Positions 36,085-44,953 of a stretch of DNA of 64,000 nucleotides are shown piece by piece. Below the pieces are notes generated by a model. It ran no database searches, was not told where the DNA came from, and was given only the letters and a program-made list of their open reading frames with translations. Both the position numbers and the translations under genes were made by a program. Source of the DNA: Christiangramia oceanisediminis (lineage in GTDB: Bacteria; Bacteroidota; Bacteroidia; Flavobacteriales; Flavobacteriaceae); contig NZ_JANCNS010000001.1 in NCBI RefSeq assembly GCF_022570735.2, positions 682,001 to 746,000 on the forward strand. The letters are read 5' to 3'. The stretch's first letter is position 1. Each line of letters starts with the position of its first letter.

Positions 36085-36232
36085 AGAGTTGCAAGTTTTA
36101 AAGGTAAATTTCTTAAAAATGAACCTCTTTTTGCCTTAATAGCTTGTTAATTTTAACACATTTGCACTTTTTAAACATTTACTCGCCTGAAACTGTAACT
36201 TTTTTAGGCTTAACATTACCTATTCAAAAGGA

Positions 36233-37576
36233 ATGAAAACTAAACTAAAAATGATGAACAAACTCAAACTGATTGCCTTTATTTTCTTTATTGGCACCAC
36301 AGGTTTTGCTCAGGAAGTAGAATTTACTGAATACGACCTGGACAATGGCCTGCATGTGATCCTGCATCAGGATAACACAGCACCGGTTGTAACTGTTGGC
36401 GTTATGTACCATGTAGGATCTAAAGACGAGGCACCCGGAAGAACCGGCTTCGCACATTTCTTCGAACACCTTTTATTTGAAGGCACCAAGAATATCGAGC
36501 GAGGCGAATGGTTCAACATCGTTGCCGCTAACGGTGGTAGCAATAATGCGAACACCACTGAAGACCGTACCTACTATTACGAAACTTTCCCATCTAACAA
36601 TCTTGAACTGGGACTTTGGATGGAATCTGAACGTATGCTACACCCCGTGATCAATCAGATTGGAGTGGACACCCAGAACGAAGTAGTAAAAGAAGAAAAG
36701 CGAACTCGTGTGGATAACGCGCCTTATGGCAAGATCATTTACAACACTGGCATCGTGCCTTATATGTTCAAAAAACATCCGTACCAGAACTCGGTCATCG
36801 GGACCATGGAAGATCTCGATGCAGCCAAACTGGATGAATTCGAAGCCTTTTTTGAAAAATATTACAAACCGAACAATGCGACACTTGTAGTAGCCGGTGA
36901 CCTGGATATCGCTAAAACCAAAAAAATGATCAAGGATTATTTTGGACCAATACCATCCGGGCCAGAAGTAGAGAGAGTGGATATTGAAGAAGAACCAATA
37001 ACCGAAACCATCGTTGCAACCGAATATGACAGCAATATTCAAATACCCGCAAAGATCTTTGTTTACAGGACTCCTTCAATGAAAGAACGGGATGCATATG
37101 TTCTAAGTATGATCTCTTCGATTCTTACCGACGGTAAAAGTTCGAGGATGTATAAGAAAATGGTAGACGAGGAAAAAGAAGCTATCCAGGTTCTTGCCTT
37201 CCCAAGAAGTATGGAAGATTACGGACTTTACCTGATGGGAGCCCTTGCAATGGGAGATACATCTCTAGACACTCTGGCCAGTTCAATGGATGAAGAAATC
37301 GAAAGACTTAAGACGGAATTGATCTCAGAAAAAGAATACCAGAAACTTCAAAACAAATTCGAAAACCGGTTCGTGAACTCCAACAGCAGCATCCAGGGCA
37401 TTGCTTCTTCCCTTGCCACCTATCATATGCTTTACGGGGATACAGACCTTATTAATGAAGAGATAGAAATCTACAGGGATATCACAAGAGAGGACATCAA
37501 GGAAGTTGCGAATAAATATCTCAACGAAAACCAGAGACTAGAACTGGAATATCTTCCACAAACTGATAGCCAATAA
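36233..37576 (+). CDS. M16 family zinc peptidase, catalytic subunit
   Basis: A 447-residue exported insulinase/pitrilysin-type peptidase. The inverted zinc motif H75-FFE78-H79 (HFFEH) is intact and the distal Glu lies near 154-155 in EVVKEEKR. Signal peptide to about residue 26 (TTGFAQ); an inner ATG at residue 7-8 is a possible alternative start. The second M16 domain follows (about 190-380). With the next gene, 19 bp downstream, it forms a catalytic/non-catalytic pair. It probably degrades peptides in the periplasm or outer membrane. Confidence 0.9.
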   Translation: MKTKLKMMNKLKLIAFIFFIGTTGFAQEVEFTEYDLDNGLHVILHQDNTAPVVTVGVMYHVGSKDEAPGRTGFAHFFEHLLFEGTKNIERGEWFNIVAANGGSNNANTTEDRTYYYETFPSNNLELGLWMESERMLHPVINQIGVDTQNEVVKEEKRTRVDNAPYGKIIYNTGIVPYMFKKHPYQNSVIGTMEDLDAAKLDEFEAFFEKYYKPNNATLVVAGDLDIAKTKKMIKDYFGPIPSGPEVERVDIEEEPITETIVATEYDSNIQIPAKIFVYRTPSMKERDAYVLSMISSILTDGKSSRMYKKMVDEEKEAIQVLAFPRSMEDYGLYLMGALAMGDTSLDTLASSMDEEIERLKTELISEKEYQKLQNKFENRFVNSNSSIQGIASSLATYHMLYGDTDLINEEIEIYRDITREDIKEVANKYLNENQRLELEYLPQTDSQ

Positions 37577-37595
37577 TCATAAAATTTAAAAAGAG

Positions 37596-39665
37596 ATGAG
37601 AATTAAATATATTTCAATCCTTCTGCTATGTTTGGTATGCATCGGTGCACAGGCACAGATAGATCGCTCCAAACAACCGGAACCAGGGCCAGCCCCATCG
37701 ATTCAACTTGGCAAACCAGATGCCTTTACCCTGGATAACGGGCTTAAAGTCATGGTTGTTGAAAATCATAAACTGCCAAGAGTGAGAGCCAGCCTTATCA
37801 TAGATAACACGCCTCACGGGCAGGGAGACAAACAGGGTGTGAAGGCACTATACAGCAGCATGATGGGCACAGGAACTCAAACCATGAGTAAAGAACAATT
37901 CAATGAAAAAATTGATTTTCTTGGTGCCAATATCGGGTTTGGATCAGAAAGCGCTTATGCCAGTTCACTTTCCAAGTTCTTTCCCGAAGTCATGGAGCTT
38001 ATGGCAGACGGACTTTTAAATCCAAAATTCAACGAACAGGAATTTAAAGATCAAAAAGACAGGGTTCTTGAAAGTCTAAAATTAAGCGAGAAAAGCGCGA
38101 GTGCTATTGCAAGCAACGTGAGTAGCGCCCTGGCATATGGAAAGGACCATCCGTATGGCGAATTCGAAACTGCAGAAACCGTGAACAGCGTAAGTCTTGC
38201 AAATGTTCAGAATTACTACAATACCTATATCTCTCCAGCGAACGCTTATCTCGTGGTAGTAGGAGATGTAAAATCAAATGAAGTGAAGAAACTTGCTGAA
38301 AAGCATCTTGGAAACTGGAAGAAACCAGCTCCAAAGGCATCAAACCTTCCCGAGGTTGAAAATATCGCAAGTACCGAAATAAACTTCATCAACGTTCCGA
38401 ACGCTGTTCAAAGTGAATTAAGAGTTCAGAACACCATCGATCTTAAGATCTCTGATGAAGACTACTTCCCTGTAGTAGTAGCTAACCAGATCCTTGGTGG
38501 AAGTTTTGGAAGCTATTTGAACATGAACCTTCGTGAAGAGCATGGCTGGACCTATGGTGCAAGATCATCTACCGGGGCAGACAAGTACGCCAGCAGGTTC
38601 ATCGCCAGTACGAGCGTTCGAAACGCGGTAACCGATAGCGCCGTGGTTGAGATCCTGAAGGAAATAAACCGAATCAAGGATGAAAAGGTTTCACAGGAAG
38701 ACCTGAAAAATGCCAAGGCTAAATTTGCAGGTAATTTTGTTCTTAATCTTGAAGATCCTTCCACTATTGCAGACTATGCTCTTAATATTGAAACCAATGA
38801 CCTGCCAGAGGATTTCTACGAAACCTACCTGAAAAAGATCAATGCGGTGACTGCAGAGGATATTCAACGTGTCGCAAATAAGTATTACAAAACAGACCAA
38901 TTACAGATCGTGGTTGCTGGAAAAGGCAGTGAAGTGCTAGAAGGCCTTGAAAATATTCAGTATAAAGGAAAAACCATTCCCGTAAAATATTTCGACAAGG
39001 ATGCAAATGCTGCGGAAAAACCAGGCTCCGGAAAGGAACTGGATCCTTCAGTAACCGCTGAAAAGGTATTTGCAGACTATATCGAGGCCATTGGAGGCAG
39101 AGAAGCGGTGAGCAATGTGGAAAGTATGGTAATGAAGGCCGATGCGACCGTACAGGGCATGCAACTTAATCTTACCTCAAAAAGCACAAAAGATGGAAAA
39201 ATGCTTCAGGAAGTTTCGGTTGGAGGAAATGTAATGAACAAACAGGTTTTCAACGGAGACCAAGGAGTTACAATAGCCCAGGGGCAGCGTATCCCATTTA
39301 CCGAAGACCAGGTTAAATCTACCAGGTTAGAGGCGCAGCCATTTCCTGAATTAAACCCTGGTGATGCCAAGGTTACCGGTATCGAAGAAGTGAATGGAAG
39401 TGATGCTTATGCAGTTCAGGTAAGCGAGAATACCACAGCTTATTATGATATGAAAACCGGTCTTAAGGTTCAGTCGGTTAAAACCATGAGCCAGGGAGGA
39501 CAAACCATGAGCATTCCAACTACATACAGCAATTACCAGGAAGTAGATGGCGTGAAATTCCCATTCACTATTTCTCAATCCATGGGACCTCAGAGCTTTG
39601 AGTTCAACGTATCTGAAATAATGGTAAATGAAGGTGTATCTGAAAATGACTTCAGCATCGAATAA
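37596..39665 (+). CDS. M16 family non-catalytic partner with extra C-terminal domain
   Basis: A 689-residue exported protein. Its two M16-like domains span about 40-450, but the HxxEH zinc motif is absent where expected (the site reads VKALYSSMMGTGT), so it cannot be an active peptidase alone and likely completes the chamber with the preceding gene. Residues about 480-689 form a separate beta-rich domain that begins AEKVFADYIEAIGG and resembles the LolA/outer-membrane lipoprotein-sorting fold used for lipid or lipoprotein handling. A terminator follows. Confidence 0.85.
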   Translation: MRIKYISILLLCLVCIGAQAQIDRSKQPEPGPAPSIQLGKPDAFTLDNGLKVMVVENHKLPRVRASLIIDNTPHGQGDKQGVKALYSSMMGTGTQTMSKEQFNEKIDFLGANIGFGSESAYASSLSKFFPEVMELMADGLLNPKFNEQEFKDQKDRVLESLKLSEKSASAIASNVSSALAYGKDHPYGEFETAETVNSVSLANVQNYYNTYISPANAYLVVVGDVKSNEVKKLAEKHLGNWKKPAPKASNLPEVENIASTEINFINVPNAVQSELRVQNTIDLKISDEDYFPVVVANQILGGSFGSYLNMNLREEHGWTYGARSSTGADKYASRFIASTSVRNAVTDSAVVEILKEINRIKDEKVSQEDLKNAKAKFAGNFVLNLEDPSTIADYALNIETNDLPEDFYETYLKKINAVTAEDIQRVANKYYKTDQLQIVVAGKGSEVLEGLENIQYKGKTIPVKYFDKDANAAEKPGSGKELDPSVTAEKVFADYIEAIGGREAVSNVESMVMKADATVQGMQLNLTSKSTKDGKMLQEVSVGGNVMNKQVFNGDQGVTIAQGQRIPFTEDQVKSTRLEAQPFPELNPGDAKVTGIEEVNGSDAYAVQVSENTTAYYDMKTGLKVQSVKTMSQGGQTMSIPTTYSNYQEVDGVKFPFTISQSMGPQSFEFNVSEIMVNEGVSENDFSIE

Positions 39666-39689
39666 AACCTAAATTTTTAGTATTTAAAG

Positions 39690-39719
39690 AGCCTCAACTT
39701 AAATGTTGGGGCTTTTTTC
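39690..39719 (+). terminator. Terminator after the M16 pair
   Basis: GCCTCAAC (39691-39698) and GTTGGGGC (39705-39712) pair with one wobble and are followed by six T. Confidence 0.82.
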
Positions 39720-40625
39720 ATAACTGTTCCTTCTGAAAGTAGACATCAGCCGTTTAGACCTGTTCACTATAAAAACGCCAACCAGTATCACCAGGGCCGA
39801 AATGATCTGCCAGAAACCAAAGACTTCCCCGTCAAGAATTCCCCAGCCAACAGCCACCAGCGGGATGGTATAGGTTACCGAAGAGGTAAACACAGGATCT
39901 GATATCTGGACCAACCGGTTAAAAATGATCTTTGCCAGGCCGGTATTCACGACTCCCAGTATGGTAATGTATACCAGGGAAAGTTTGGTTTCAGGTGAAA
40001 ACTGTTCCTCTTCAAAAAAACCGGTAGAATATAATACCAACAGGGCCGGGATAAGCAAAACTGTAAAACTCCCTGTTGTTAATCCCAGAACGGAAACATC
40101 GTTAAGATAGGTTTTAAGAATATTCACATTGAAGGCATAGCATATCGTCGCCGAAATAACCAAAAGAGCATACCAGTAGTTCTGATCGGGATTGATACTT
40201 GCTCCACTGAAAATAAGCCCTAAAGTTCCGGCCAATCCAATCAAAACCCCCAGAACTTTATTAAAATTCAACACGGCTCTGAAGAACAGAAATCCAAAGA
40301 TCATGGTAAGCAAGGGTGTGGTCGCATTAAGGATCGAAGCAATGGCGCTGTCTATCTCGGTTTCAGCAAAAGCGAAAAAATATACCGGAAAGAAAGACCC
40401 CAGAAGTCCTGATACCGTCATCCATTTCCACTGCCTTAAGCTAATACCTTTCAGCTTTCCAAAACCAAAAGCGAGCAGGAAAATAGCCGAAAATATGATC
40501 CTGAAACTACCCACCTGGTATGGACCTAGTCCAACCAGAGATTTTTTAATAAGAATAAATGAGCTCCCCCAAACGATGGAAAGCACGACCAGGTAGACCC
40601 ATTTTAAATTCTTGGAATTCATCAA
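39699..40625 (-). CDS. EamA/DMT family transporter
   Basis: A 308-residue protein with ten predicted membrane segments in two EamA repeats (start VWGSSFILIKKSLVGLGPYQ; second repeat from about 150). Drug/metabolite transporters export amino acids, nucleosides or other metabolites; substrate not readable. Its 3' end overlaps the terminator of the M16 pair. Confidence 0.87.
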   Translation of the reverse strand: MMNSKNLKWVYLVVLSIVWGSSFILIKKSLVGLGPYQVGSFRIIFSAIFLLAFGFGKLKGISLRQWKWMTVSGLLGSFFPVYFFAFAETEIDSAIASILNATTPLLTMIFGFLFFRAVLNFNKVLGVLIGLAGTLGLIFSGASINPDQNYWYALLVISATICYAFNVNILKTYLNDVSVLGLTTGSFTVLLIPALLVLYSTGFFEEEQFSPETKLSLVYITILGVVNTGLAKIIFNRLVQISDPVFTSSVTYTIPLVAVGWGILDGEVFGFWQIISALVILVGVFIVNRSKRLMSTFRRNSYEKSPNI

Positions 40626-40685
40626 AAACCGATTAGAATTGGCAAAAATCGGTTTTCTGGATTGAAGTCAAAGTAAAAATGCCGA

Positions 40686-41255
40686 TTATTCTTCCTTCCA
40701 CTTAAGACTTTCCATCAAATGCCTGATATCCTTTTTCAGGTAATCGGCAGCCGGGACTATGGAATCGAAATTGGGAACGCGATCAAAATATACTGAACCA
40801 GTTATAAAATGATCGGTACTATCCGTTAAATAGAACTGGGCCTGGGAAGCGGCATCACCTTCGATCTCGTAGAACATTCCGTAGGTTTGGTTGAAATCAT
40901 TGGTGTAAATATCGCCTTCGATTAGATCGGCTTTAATCGTATGCTGCAAAGGCAGTTTTTGGGCATCCATAAGCAGGGAATCCAGGTTATCACGAACCGG
41001 CTGGTAGGTTATAAAGATCGAGCCTTTCATGAATTCATAATCCAGGGTAATCCAGCAGGGAATCTGGTTACGTGATGGAAGCACTTTGGCCAGCTCGTTC
41101 TTTTCAAAGACATAAGGGCAGCCAATATCGATTCGTTCATAAGATGGTTTAGGATACTCCAGGGCTAAAAAAGCTTTTGGTTTAGGCCTGGGATCATCCT
41201 TGCAGCCCGCACTTACCAAAACCATCACAAAAAGAACGAATTTCAATATCCTCAT
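40686..41255 (-). CDS. gldD: Gliding motility lipoprotein GldD
   Basis: A 189-residue lipoprotein (lipobox SAGC, C18) with the GldD start KPKAFLALEYPKPSYERI. GldD is required for gliding and type IX secretion in flavobacteria. Its start overlaps gldE by 4 bp, so both are translated together, as in other Flavobacteriia. Confidence 0.9.
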   Translation of the reverse strand: MRILKFVLFVMVLVSAGCKDDPRPKPKAFLALEYPKPSYERIDIGCPYVFEKNELAKVLPSRNQIPCWITLDYEFMKGSIFITYQPVRDNLDSLLMDAQKLPLQHTIKADLIEGDIYTNDFNQTYGMFYEIEGDAASQAQFYLTDSTDHFITGSVYFDRVPNFDSIVPAADYLKKDIRHLMESLKWKEE

Positions 41256-42580
41256 ACCGGCGCAATACTTAATTTGATCTGCTTGATGCGTTTATCGTCT
41301 ATCACTTCGATGGTGAACTCGTAATTAAGGAAAGTGATCACATCCTGTTTTTTAGGAAATCCACCTGAAATCTCCAGGAGGAATCCGGCAAGGGTATCGG
41401 CTTCTCCTTTTTGCTCTTCAAAAACAAGCGGATCCTCTATCCTGACGATCTTATAAAAATCCTTTAAAGGAGTTTTACCTTCAAATACGAAGTTATTTTC
41501 GTCTAATTTGGAATAAATAAGATCCTCATCATCAAATTCATCACTTATATCCCCCACGATCTCCTCGATGATATCTTCAAGGGAAATAAGCCCGCTGGTT
41601 CCTCCATACTCATCTACAACGATGGCCAGGTGATTTTTCTTGTTCTTGAATTCGTTCAAAAGGTCATCCAGCTTCTTGTTTTCGGGCACAAAATATGGCT
41701 CCCGTAAAAGGCTGGTCCATTCAAAATCCTTGCGGTCCAGGTATTGTAAAAGATCCTTGATATACAGGATTCCAATTACATTATCTATGTTCTCCTTATA
41801 GACCGGGATACGCGAATAACCGTTACTGATGATCTCCGGAATGATTTCGCCAAAACTGCTCTGCTCGTTCAGTGCGAAAATATCCATTCTGGGTCTCATC
41901 ACCTGTTTGGTATCGGTATTCCCGAAACTCACGATTCCCTGAAGGATCTTCTGTTCTTCCCTTGAGGTATCTTCTTCACTTGTTAATTCCAGTGCCTGGG
42001 AAAGGTGATCTATACTTATAAAAGATCGCTGTTTTCCAAGTTTATCATGAATATATAAGGTTACTGCCCGCATAGGTGTACTAAGTGGCGAAAAAAGACT
42101 GTCCAGGAAATTAATAGGATAGGCCATAAAATTGGAGAACTGAACCTTGTTCCGACTGGCGTACACTTTTGGAAGTATCTCGCCGAACAAAAGGATCAAA
42201 AATGTGGCAACCCCTACTTCGAGGATAAATCGAAGATCTACACCAAGGATTTCAGCATTGATTCCTGCAAAAAGGTCATCGGCCAATTGATCAAAGAGCA
42301 AAACGATCGCAATATTGATGAAATTATTGGCTACAAGTATAGTGGCCAGAAGCTTCTTTGGCTTATCGAGAAGATTGATTACGATAGTCTGGGTTTTGGT
42401 TCGCTTACCGTCTTCAGTTATGAAATTAGCCGGGGTAAGGGAAAAGAATGCCACCTCCGCTCCCGAAATAAGGGCAGAACATAACAATAGCACGAACAAA
42501 AATATCAAGCTGATCAGGTGGGTGAATCCCATTGTGGCCCAAAACAAAAGCAAACTGGGAGGTTCCGAATCCAAAGGCAA
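41252..42580 (-). CDS. gldE: Gliding motility-associated protein GldE (HlyC/CorC family)
   Basis: A 442-residue membrane protein: DUF21 domain with four spans (about 15-190), two CBS domains (about 215-330) and a CorC_HlyC C-terminal domain (about 350-435). GldE partners GldD; a role in membrane transport for motility is known in the family, but its substrate is not. It lies 15 bp after ssb. Confidence 0.88.
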   Translation of the reverse strand: MPLDSEPPSLLLFWATMGFTHLISLIFLFVLLLCSALISGAEVAFFSLTPANFITEDGKRTKTQTIVINLLDKPKKLLATILVANNFINIAIVLLFDQLADDLFAGINAEILGVDLRFILEVGVATFLILLFGEILPKVYASRNKVQFSNFMAYPINFLDSLFSPLSTPMRAVTLYIHDKLGKQRSFISIDHLSQALELTSEEDTSREEQKILQGIVSFGNTDTKQVMRPRMDIFALNEQSSFGEIIPEIISNGYSRIPVYKENIDNVIGILYIKDLLQYLDRKDFEWTSLLREPYFVPENKKLDDLLNEFKNKKNHLAIVVDEYGGTSGLISLEDIIEEIVGDISDEFDDEDLIYSKLDENNFVFEGKTPLKDFYKIVRIEDPLVFEEQKGEADTLAGFLLEISGGFPKKQDVITFLNYEFTIEVIDDKRIKQIKLSIAPV

Positions 42581-42595
42581 AGAATTTAGTTAAAC

Positions 42596-43072
42596 TTAGA
42601 ACGGCAGGTCATCTTCCTCCTCTTCCTGGGAGTAACCTTCATTCCTATTTGCGTAATTATCACTTTTAGATCTTTCAGACCTGGCTTGAGCTCCAGAAGA
42701 TGACTGGCCAGAAGGTTCAGCTCCACCAGACTCAGACTTAGGCGTTAAAAAAGTAAACTCGGTACAGTGAATTTCAGTCTGGTAACGTTCATTCCCCTGA
42801 TCATCCTGCCATTTACGGGTTTTGATCCGGCCTTCGATATAGACCTTATCACCCTTTTTCAGATACTTTTCACAAATCTCTGCAGCCTTATTTCTAACCA
42901 CTACATTATGCCATTCGGTACTGGTAACCCGTTCGCCGGTAGTCCTGTTGGTATAGCTTTCGTTAGTTGCCAGCGGAAAACGACCTATAGATCCTCCACC
43001 TTCAAAATAATGCATTTTTACGTCATCTCCGGTGTGTCCTATCAACATTACTTTGTTTAATGTACCTGTCAT
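42596..43072 (-). CDS. ssb: Single-stranded DNA-binding protein
   Basis: A 158-residue SSB: OB-fold with LNKVMLIGHTGDDVKMHY and TEWHNVVVRNKAAEICEKYL, a Gly/Ser/Gln linker and the acidic tip DDLPF that recruits partner proteins. It lies between mutY and gldE on the same strand; this order is common in flavobacteria. Confidence 0.95.
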   Translation of the reverse strand: MTGTLNKVMLIGHTGDDVKMHYFEGGGSIGRFPLATNESYTNRTTGERVTSTEWHNVVVRNKAAEICEKYLKKGDKVYIEGRIKTRKWQDDQGNERYQTEIHCTEFTFLTPKSESGGAEPSGQSSSGAQARSERSKSDNYANRNEGYSQEEEEDDLPF

Positions 43073-43171
43073 TTTGGTCTGGATTTAAGTGCTTTGATTT
43101 TTCTTAACTGAACTAAAATAATAAAAAAATCTCCCTAAAGATTAAAATACAGGCAAAGATATAAACAAGAT

Positions 43172-44245
43172 TCATTTATAGGCCGGAGGAAGATAGTCTT
43201 TTAAAAAATTTTCTATCAATACCGGAACTGGGTATTCTTTAATGCCAGCCAGGGCAATACTATTTGAATGAGCAGCATCTGCCTGGACCACCCAGAAACG
43301 GGTAAACAGGTGCTGGTGTGAGAGTTTATGCACGACCGGTTCAGAATTATACAATTCAACCGAAAACTTCCCGCCATTCAGATGTGTTTCAAAAGCTTCG
43401 GTTTTTACTAATTGCTCCTGTTCCACCAGCGAATCAGTTTCCACCAGCGGGAATTGATATAATCCGTTCCAGATGCCTTTCCCCTTTCGTTGTTCCAGTA
43501 TTGTTTTCTCCTCATCGAGATCAAAGACCAGGTAATTGAAATAACGCTTCCTTACCTTGGTTTTTTTGAGTTTTACCGGAAGTTCCTTTACCCGGTTTTC
43601 CTTTAATGCCAGGCACTGATCATTAAAAGGACAAACCTCACAGGCCGGGTTTTGAGGCTTACAATGCAGCGCGCCGAATTCCATTAAGGCCTGGTTGAAA
43701 GTTGAGGGATCTTCCTTGTCCAGCAGTTCTTCAGCCAGTGCCTTAAATTCCTTTTTCCCGGCGGTACTATTAATAGGAGTATCTATGCCAAAAACCCGGG
43801 ACAATACTCGATAAACATTCCCATCTACCACCGCAACGGGTTCGTCAAAACATATAGAAGCGATCGCGCTGGCTGTATAATCCCCCACTCCTTTTAATTG
43901 AACCAAACCTTTATAAGTATCAGGAAATTTACCCCCGAGTTCTTTTACCACATATTTTGCAGTTTCGTGTAGATTTCGGGCACGGGAATAATAACCCAAT
44001 CCCTGCCATAATTTCAACACCTCATCCTGGGGTGCAGCAGCCAGATCTTCAACCTCAGGATAGGCCAGAATAAAGCGCTCATAATATGGCAAACCCTGCT
44101 CAACTCGCGTTTGCTGAAGAATTATTTCACTAAGCCATATTTGGTATGGTTCGTGCGCTTTTCTCCAGGGCAGGTCACGTTTATTTTGCAAATACCAATG
44201 TTTCAGTCTATTGGAAAACCTCATATAAAAAGTGATTCTGTGCAA
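43172..44245 (-). CDS. mutY: A/G-specific adenine DNA glycosylase MutY
   Basis: About 350 residues. The HhH-GPD domain (LSEIILQQTRVEQGL, then LKGVGDYTASAIAS with catalytic-type D in VVDGNVYRV) is followed by the iron-sulphur loop C-x6-C-x2-C-x5-C (CKPQNPACEVCPFNDQC) and a MutT-like C-terminal domain. It removes A mispaired with 8-oxoG. The start is probably the ATG at 44224 (MRFSNRLKHW) rather than 44245, since homologues begin near WY/W-motif. Divergent from the HU gene. Confidence 0.92.
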   Translation of the reverse strand: MHRITFYMRFSNRLKHWYLQNKRDLPWRKAHEPYQIWLSEIILQQTRVEQGLPYYERFILAYPEVEDLAAAPQDEVLKLWQGLGYYSRARNLHETAKYVVKELGGKFPDTYKGLVQLKGVGDYTASAIASICFDEPVAVVDGNVYRVLSRVFGIDTPINSTAGKKEFKALAEELLDKEDPSTFNQALMEFGALHCKPQNPACEVCPFNDQCLALKENRVKELPVKLKKTKVRKRYFNYLVFDLDEEKTILEQRKGKGIWNGLYQFPLVETDSLVEQEQLVKTEAFETHLNGGKFSVELYNSEPVVHKLSHQHLFTRFWVVQADAAHSNSIALAGIKEYPVPVLIENFLKDYLPPAYK

Positions 44246-44282
44246 TAATAGAAGTTTATTGCGTTATTATTAGTGAATTAGG

Positions 44283-44315
44283 TTTGAAATATTGCAGATT
44301 TAATTCTTATATTTG
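44283..44315 (+). promoter_or_regulatory. Bacteroidota-type promoter for the HU gene
   Basis: TTTG (44283-44286), 21 bp, TATATTTG (44308-44315) matches the TTTG-N19-21-TAnnTTTG pattern. The start codon of HU lies about 45 bases beyond the expected start point. Confidence 0.78.
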
Positions 44316-44366
44316 CCCCCTTGAAAATCGGAAACCCCAATTTATTTTAATTTAAACCATACGAAA

Positions 44367-44657
44367 ATGACTAAAGCAGATATCGTAGCGAACATTTCAG
44401 AAAAATTAGGAATGGAAAAAGGAGACGTACAGGCTACCATCGAATCTTTCATGGACGAAGTTAAAAATTCTTTAGAAAGTGGAGATAATGTATACCTACG
44501 TGGATTTGGAAGTTTTGTAGTTAAAACAAGAGCCGAAAAAACAGGTAGAAACATATCTAAGAACACTACAATTAAGATCCCTGCTCACAACATTCCTGCA
44601 TTTAAACCTGCGAAAATATTCGTTGAAGGAGTTAAGACCAATGTTGAGGTAAAATAA
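44367..44657 (+). CDS. HU family DNA-binding protein
   Basis: A 96-residue HU/IHF fold protein: MTKADIVANISEKLGM at the start, the beta-arm region GFGSFVVKTRAEKTGRN and KIPAHNIPAFKPAK. It bends and compacts DNA. It leads a possible operon with the 29-residue basic protein and RNase G. Confidence 0.95.
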   Translation: MTKADIVANISEKLGMEKGDVQATIESFMDEVKNSLESGDNVYLRGFGSFVVKTRAEKTGRNISKNTTIKIPAHNIPAFKPAKIFVEGVKTNVEVK

Positions 44658-44664
44658 TTCAATT

Positions 44665-44682
44665 CCCCCTGCCCTCAGGGGG
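44665..44682. other. GC-rich hairpin between HU and the 29-residue gene
   Basis: CCCCCTG (44665-44671) and CAGGGGG (44676-44682) form a strong stem with loop CCCT just after the HU stop codon. It has no T-run, so it may serve as a processing or stabilising element rather than a terminator. Confidence 0.6.
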
Positions 44683-44721
44683 CGTTTATAAAATAATTAC
44701 TAATTTAAATGACCGTACACT

Positions 44722-44811
44722 ATGCCAAGTGGTAAAAAAAGAAAAAGACATAAGGTGGCTACGCACAAGCGTAAAAAGCGTAGAAGAGCTAACCGCCACA
44801 AGAAAAAGTAG
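44722..44811 (+). CDS. 29-residue very basic conserved-type small protein
   Basis: ATG at 44722 to TAG at 44809-44811 gives MPSGKKRKRHKV then ATHKRKKRRRANRHKKK: 29 residues, 17 of them Lys or Arg and four His. Such extremely basic peptides near HU and RNase G genes are typical of small ribosome-associated proteins. It has its own terminator hairpin directly at the stop. I do not assign a symbol; the assignment as a translation-related protein is inference from composition and place. Confidence 0.8.
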   Translation: MPSGKKRKRHKVATHKRKKRRRANRHKKK

Positions 44812-44830
44812 TGTGACAACTACTTTTTTT
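44803..44830 (+). terminator. Terminator overlapping the stop of the 29-residue gene
   Basis: AAAAAGTAGT (44803-44812) and ACTACTTTTT (44819-44828) form a stem with loop GTGACA and continue into a T-run. The stop codon lies inside the first arm. Confidence 0.82.
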
Positions 44831-44852
44831 ATTTAAATCGTTCTTTGAAATC

Positions 44853-44889
44853 GAAACCCCCGACAGATTTTTCATGTCGCTGAGGTTTC
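44853..44889. repeat. REP-like palindrome upstream of the RNase G gene
   Basis: GAAACCCCCGACA (44853-44865) and TGTCGCTGAGGTTTC (44875-44889) form an interrupted inverted repeat. The shape, with GAAACC/GGTTTC ends, is like RAYT-associated palindromes, but it is a different family from the two others in this window. Confidence 0.6.
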
Positions 44890-44953
44890 TTCAGGATTAA
44901 AAAACCTGTGAAAAAATAATGTTTAATCCATCTGTGTCTGTTTATAAGCAGAT

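Noticed and set aside
44653-44690. Rho-independent terminator after HU
   Set aside because: The CCCCCTG/CAGGGGG hairpin is strong but lacks the T-run, so it was listed as a hairpin and not as a terminator.
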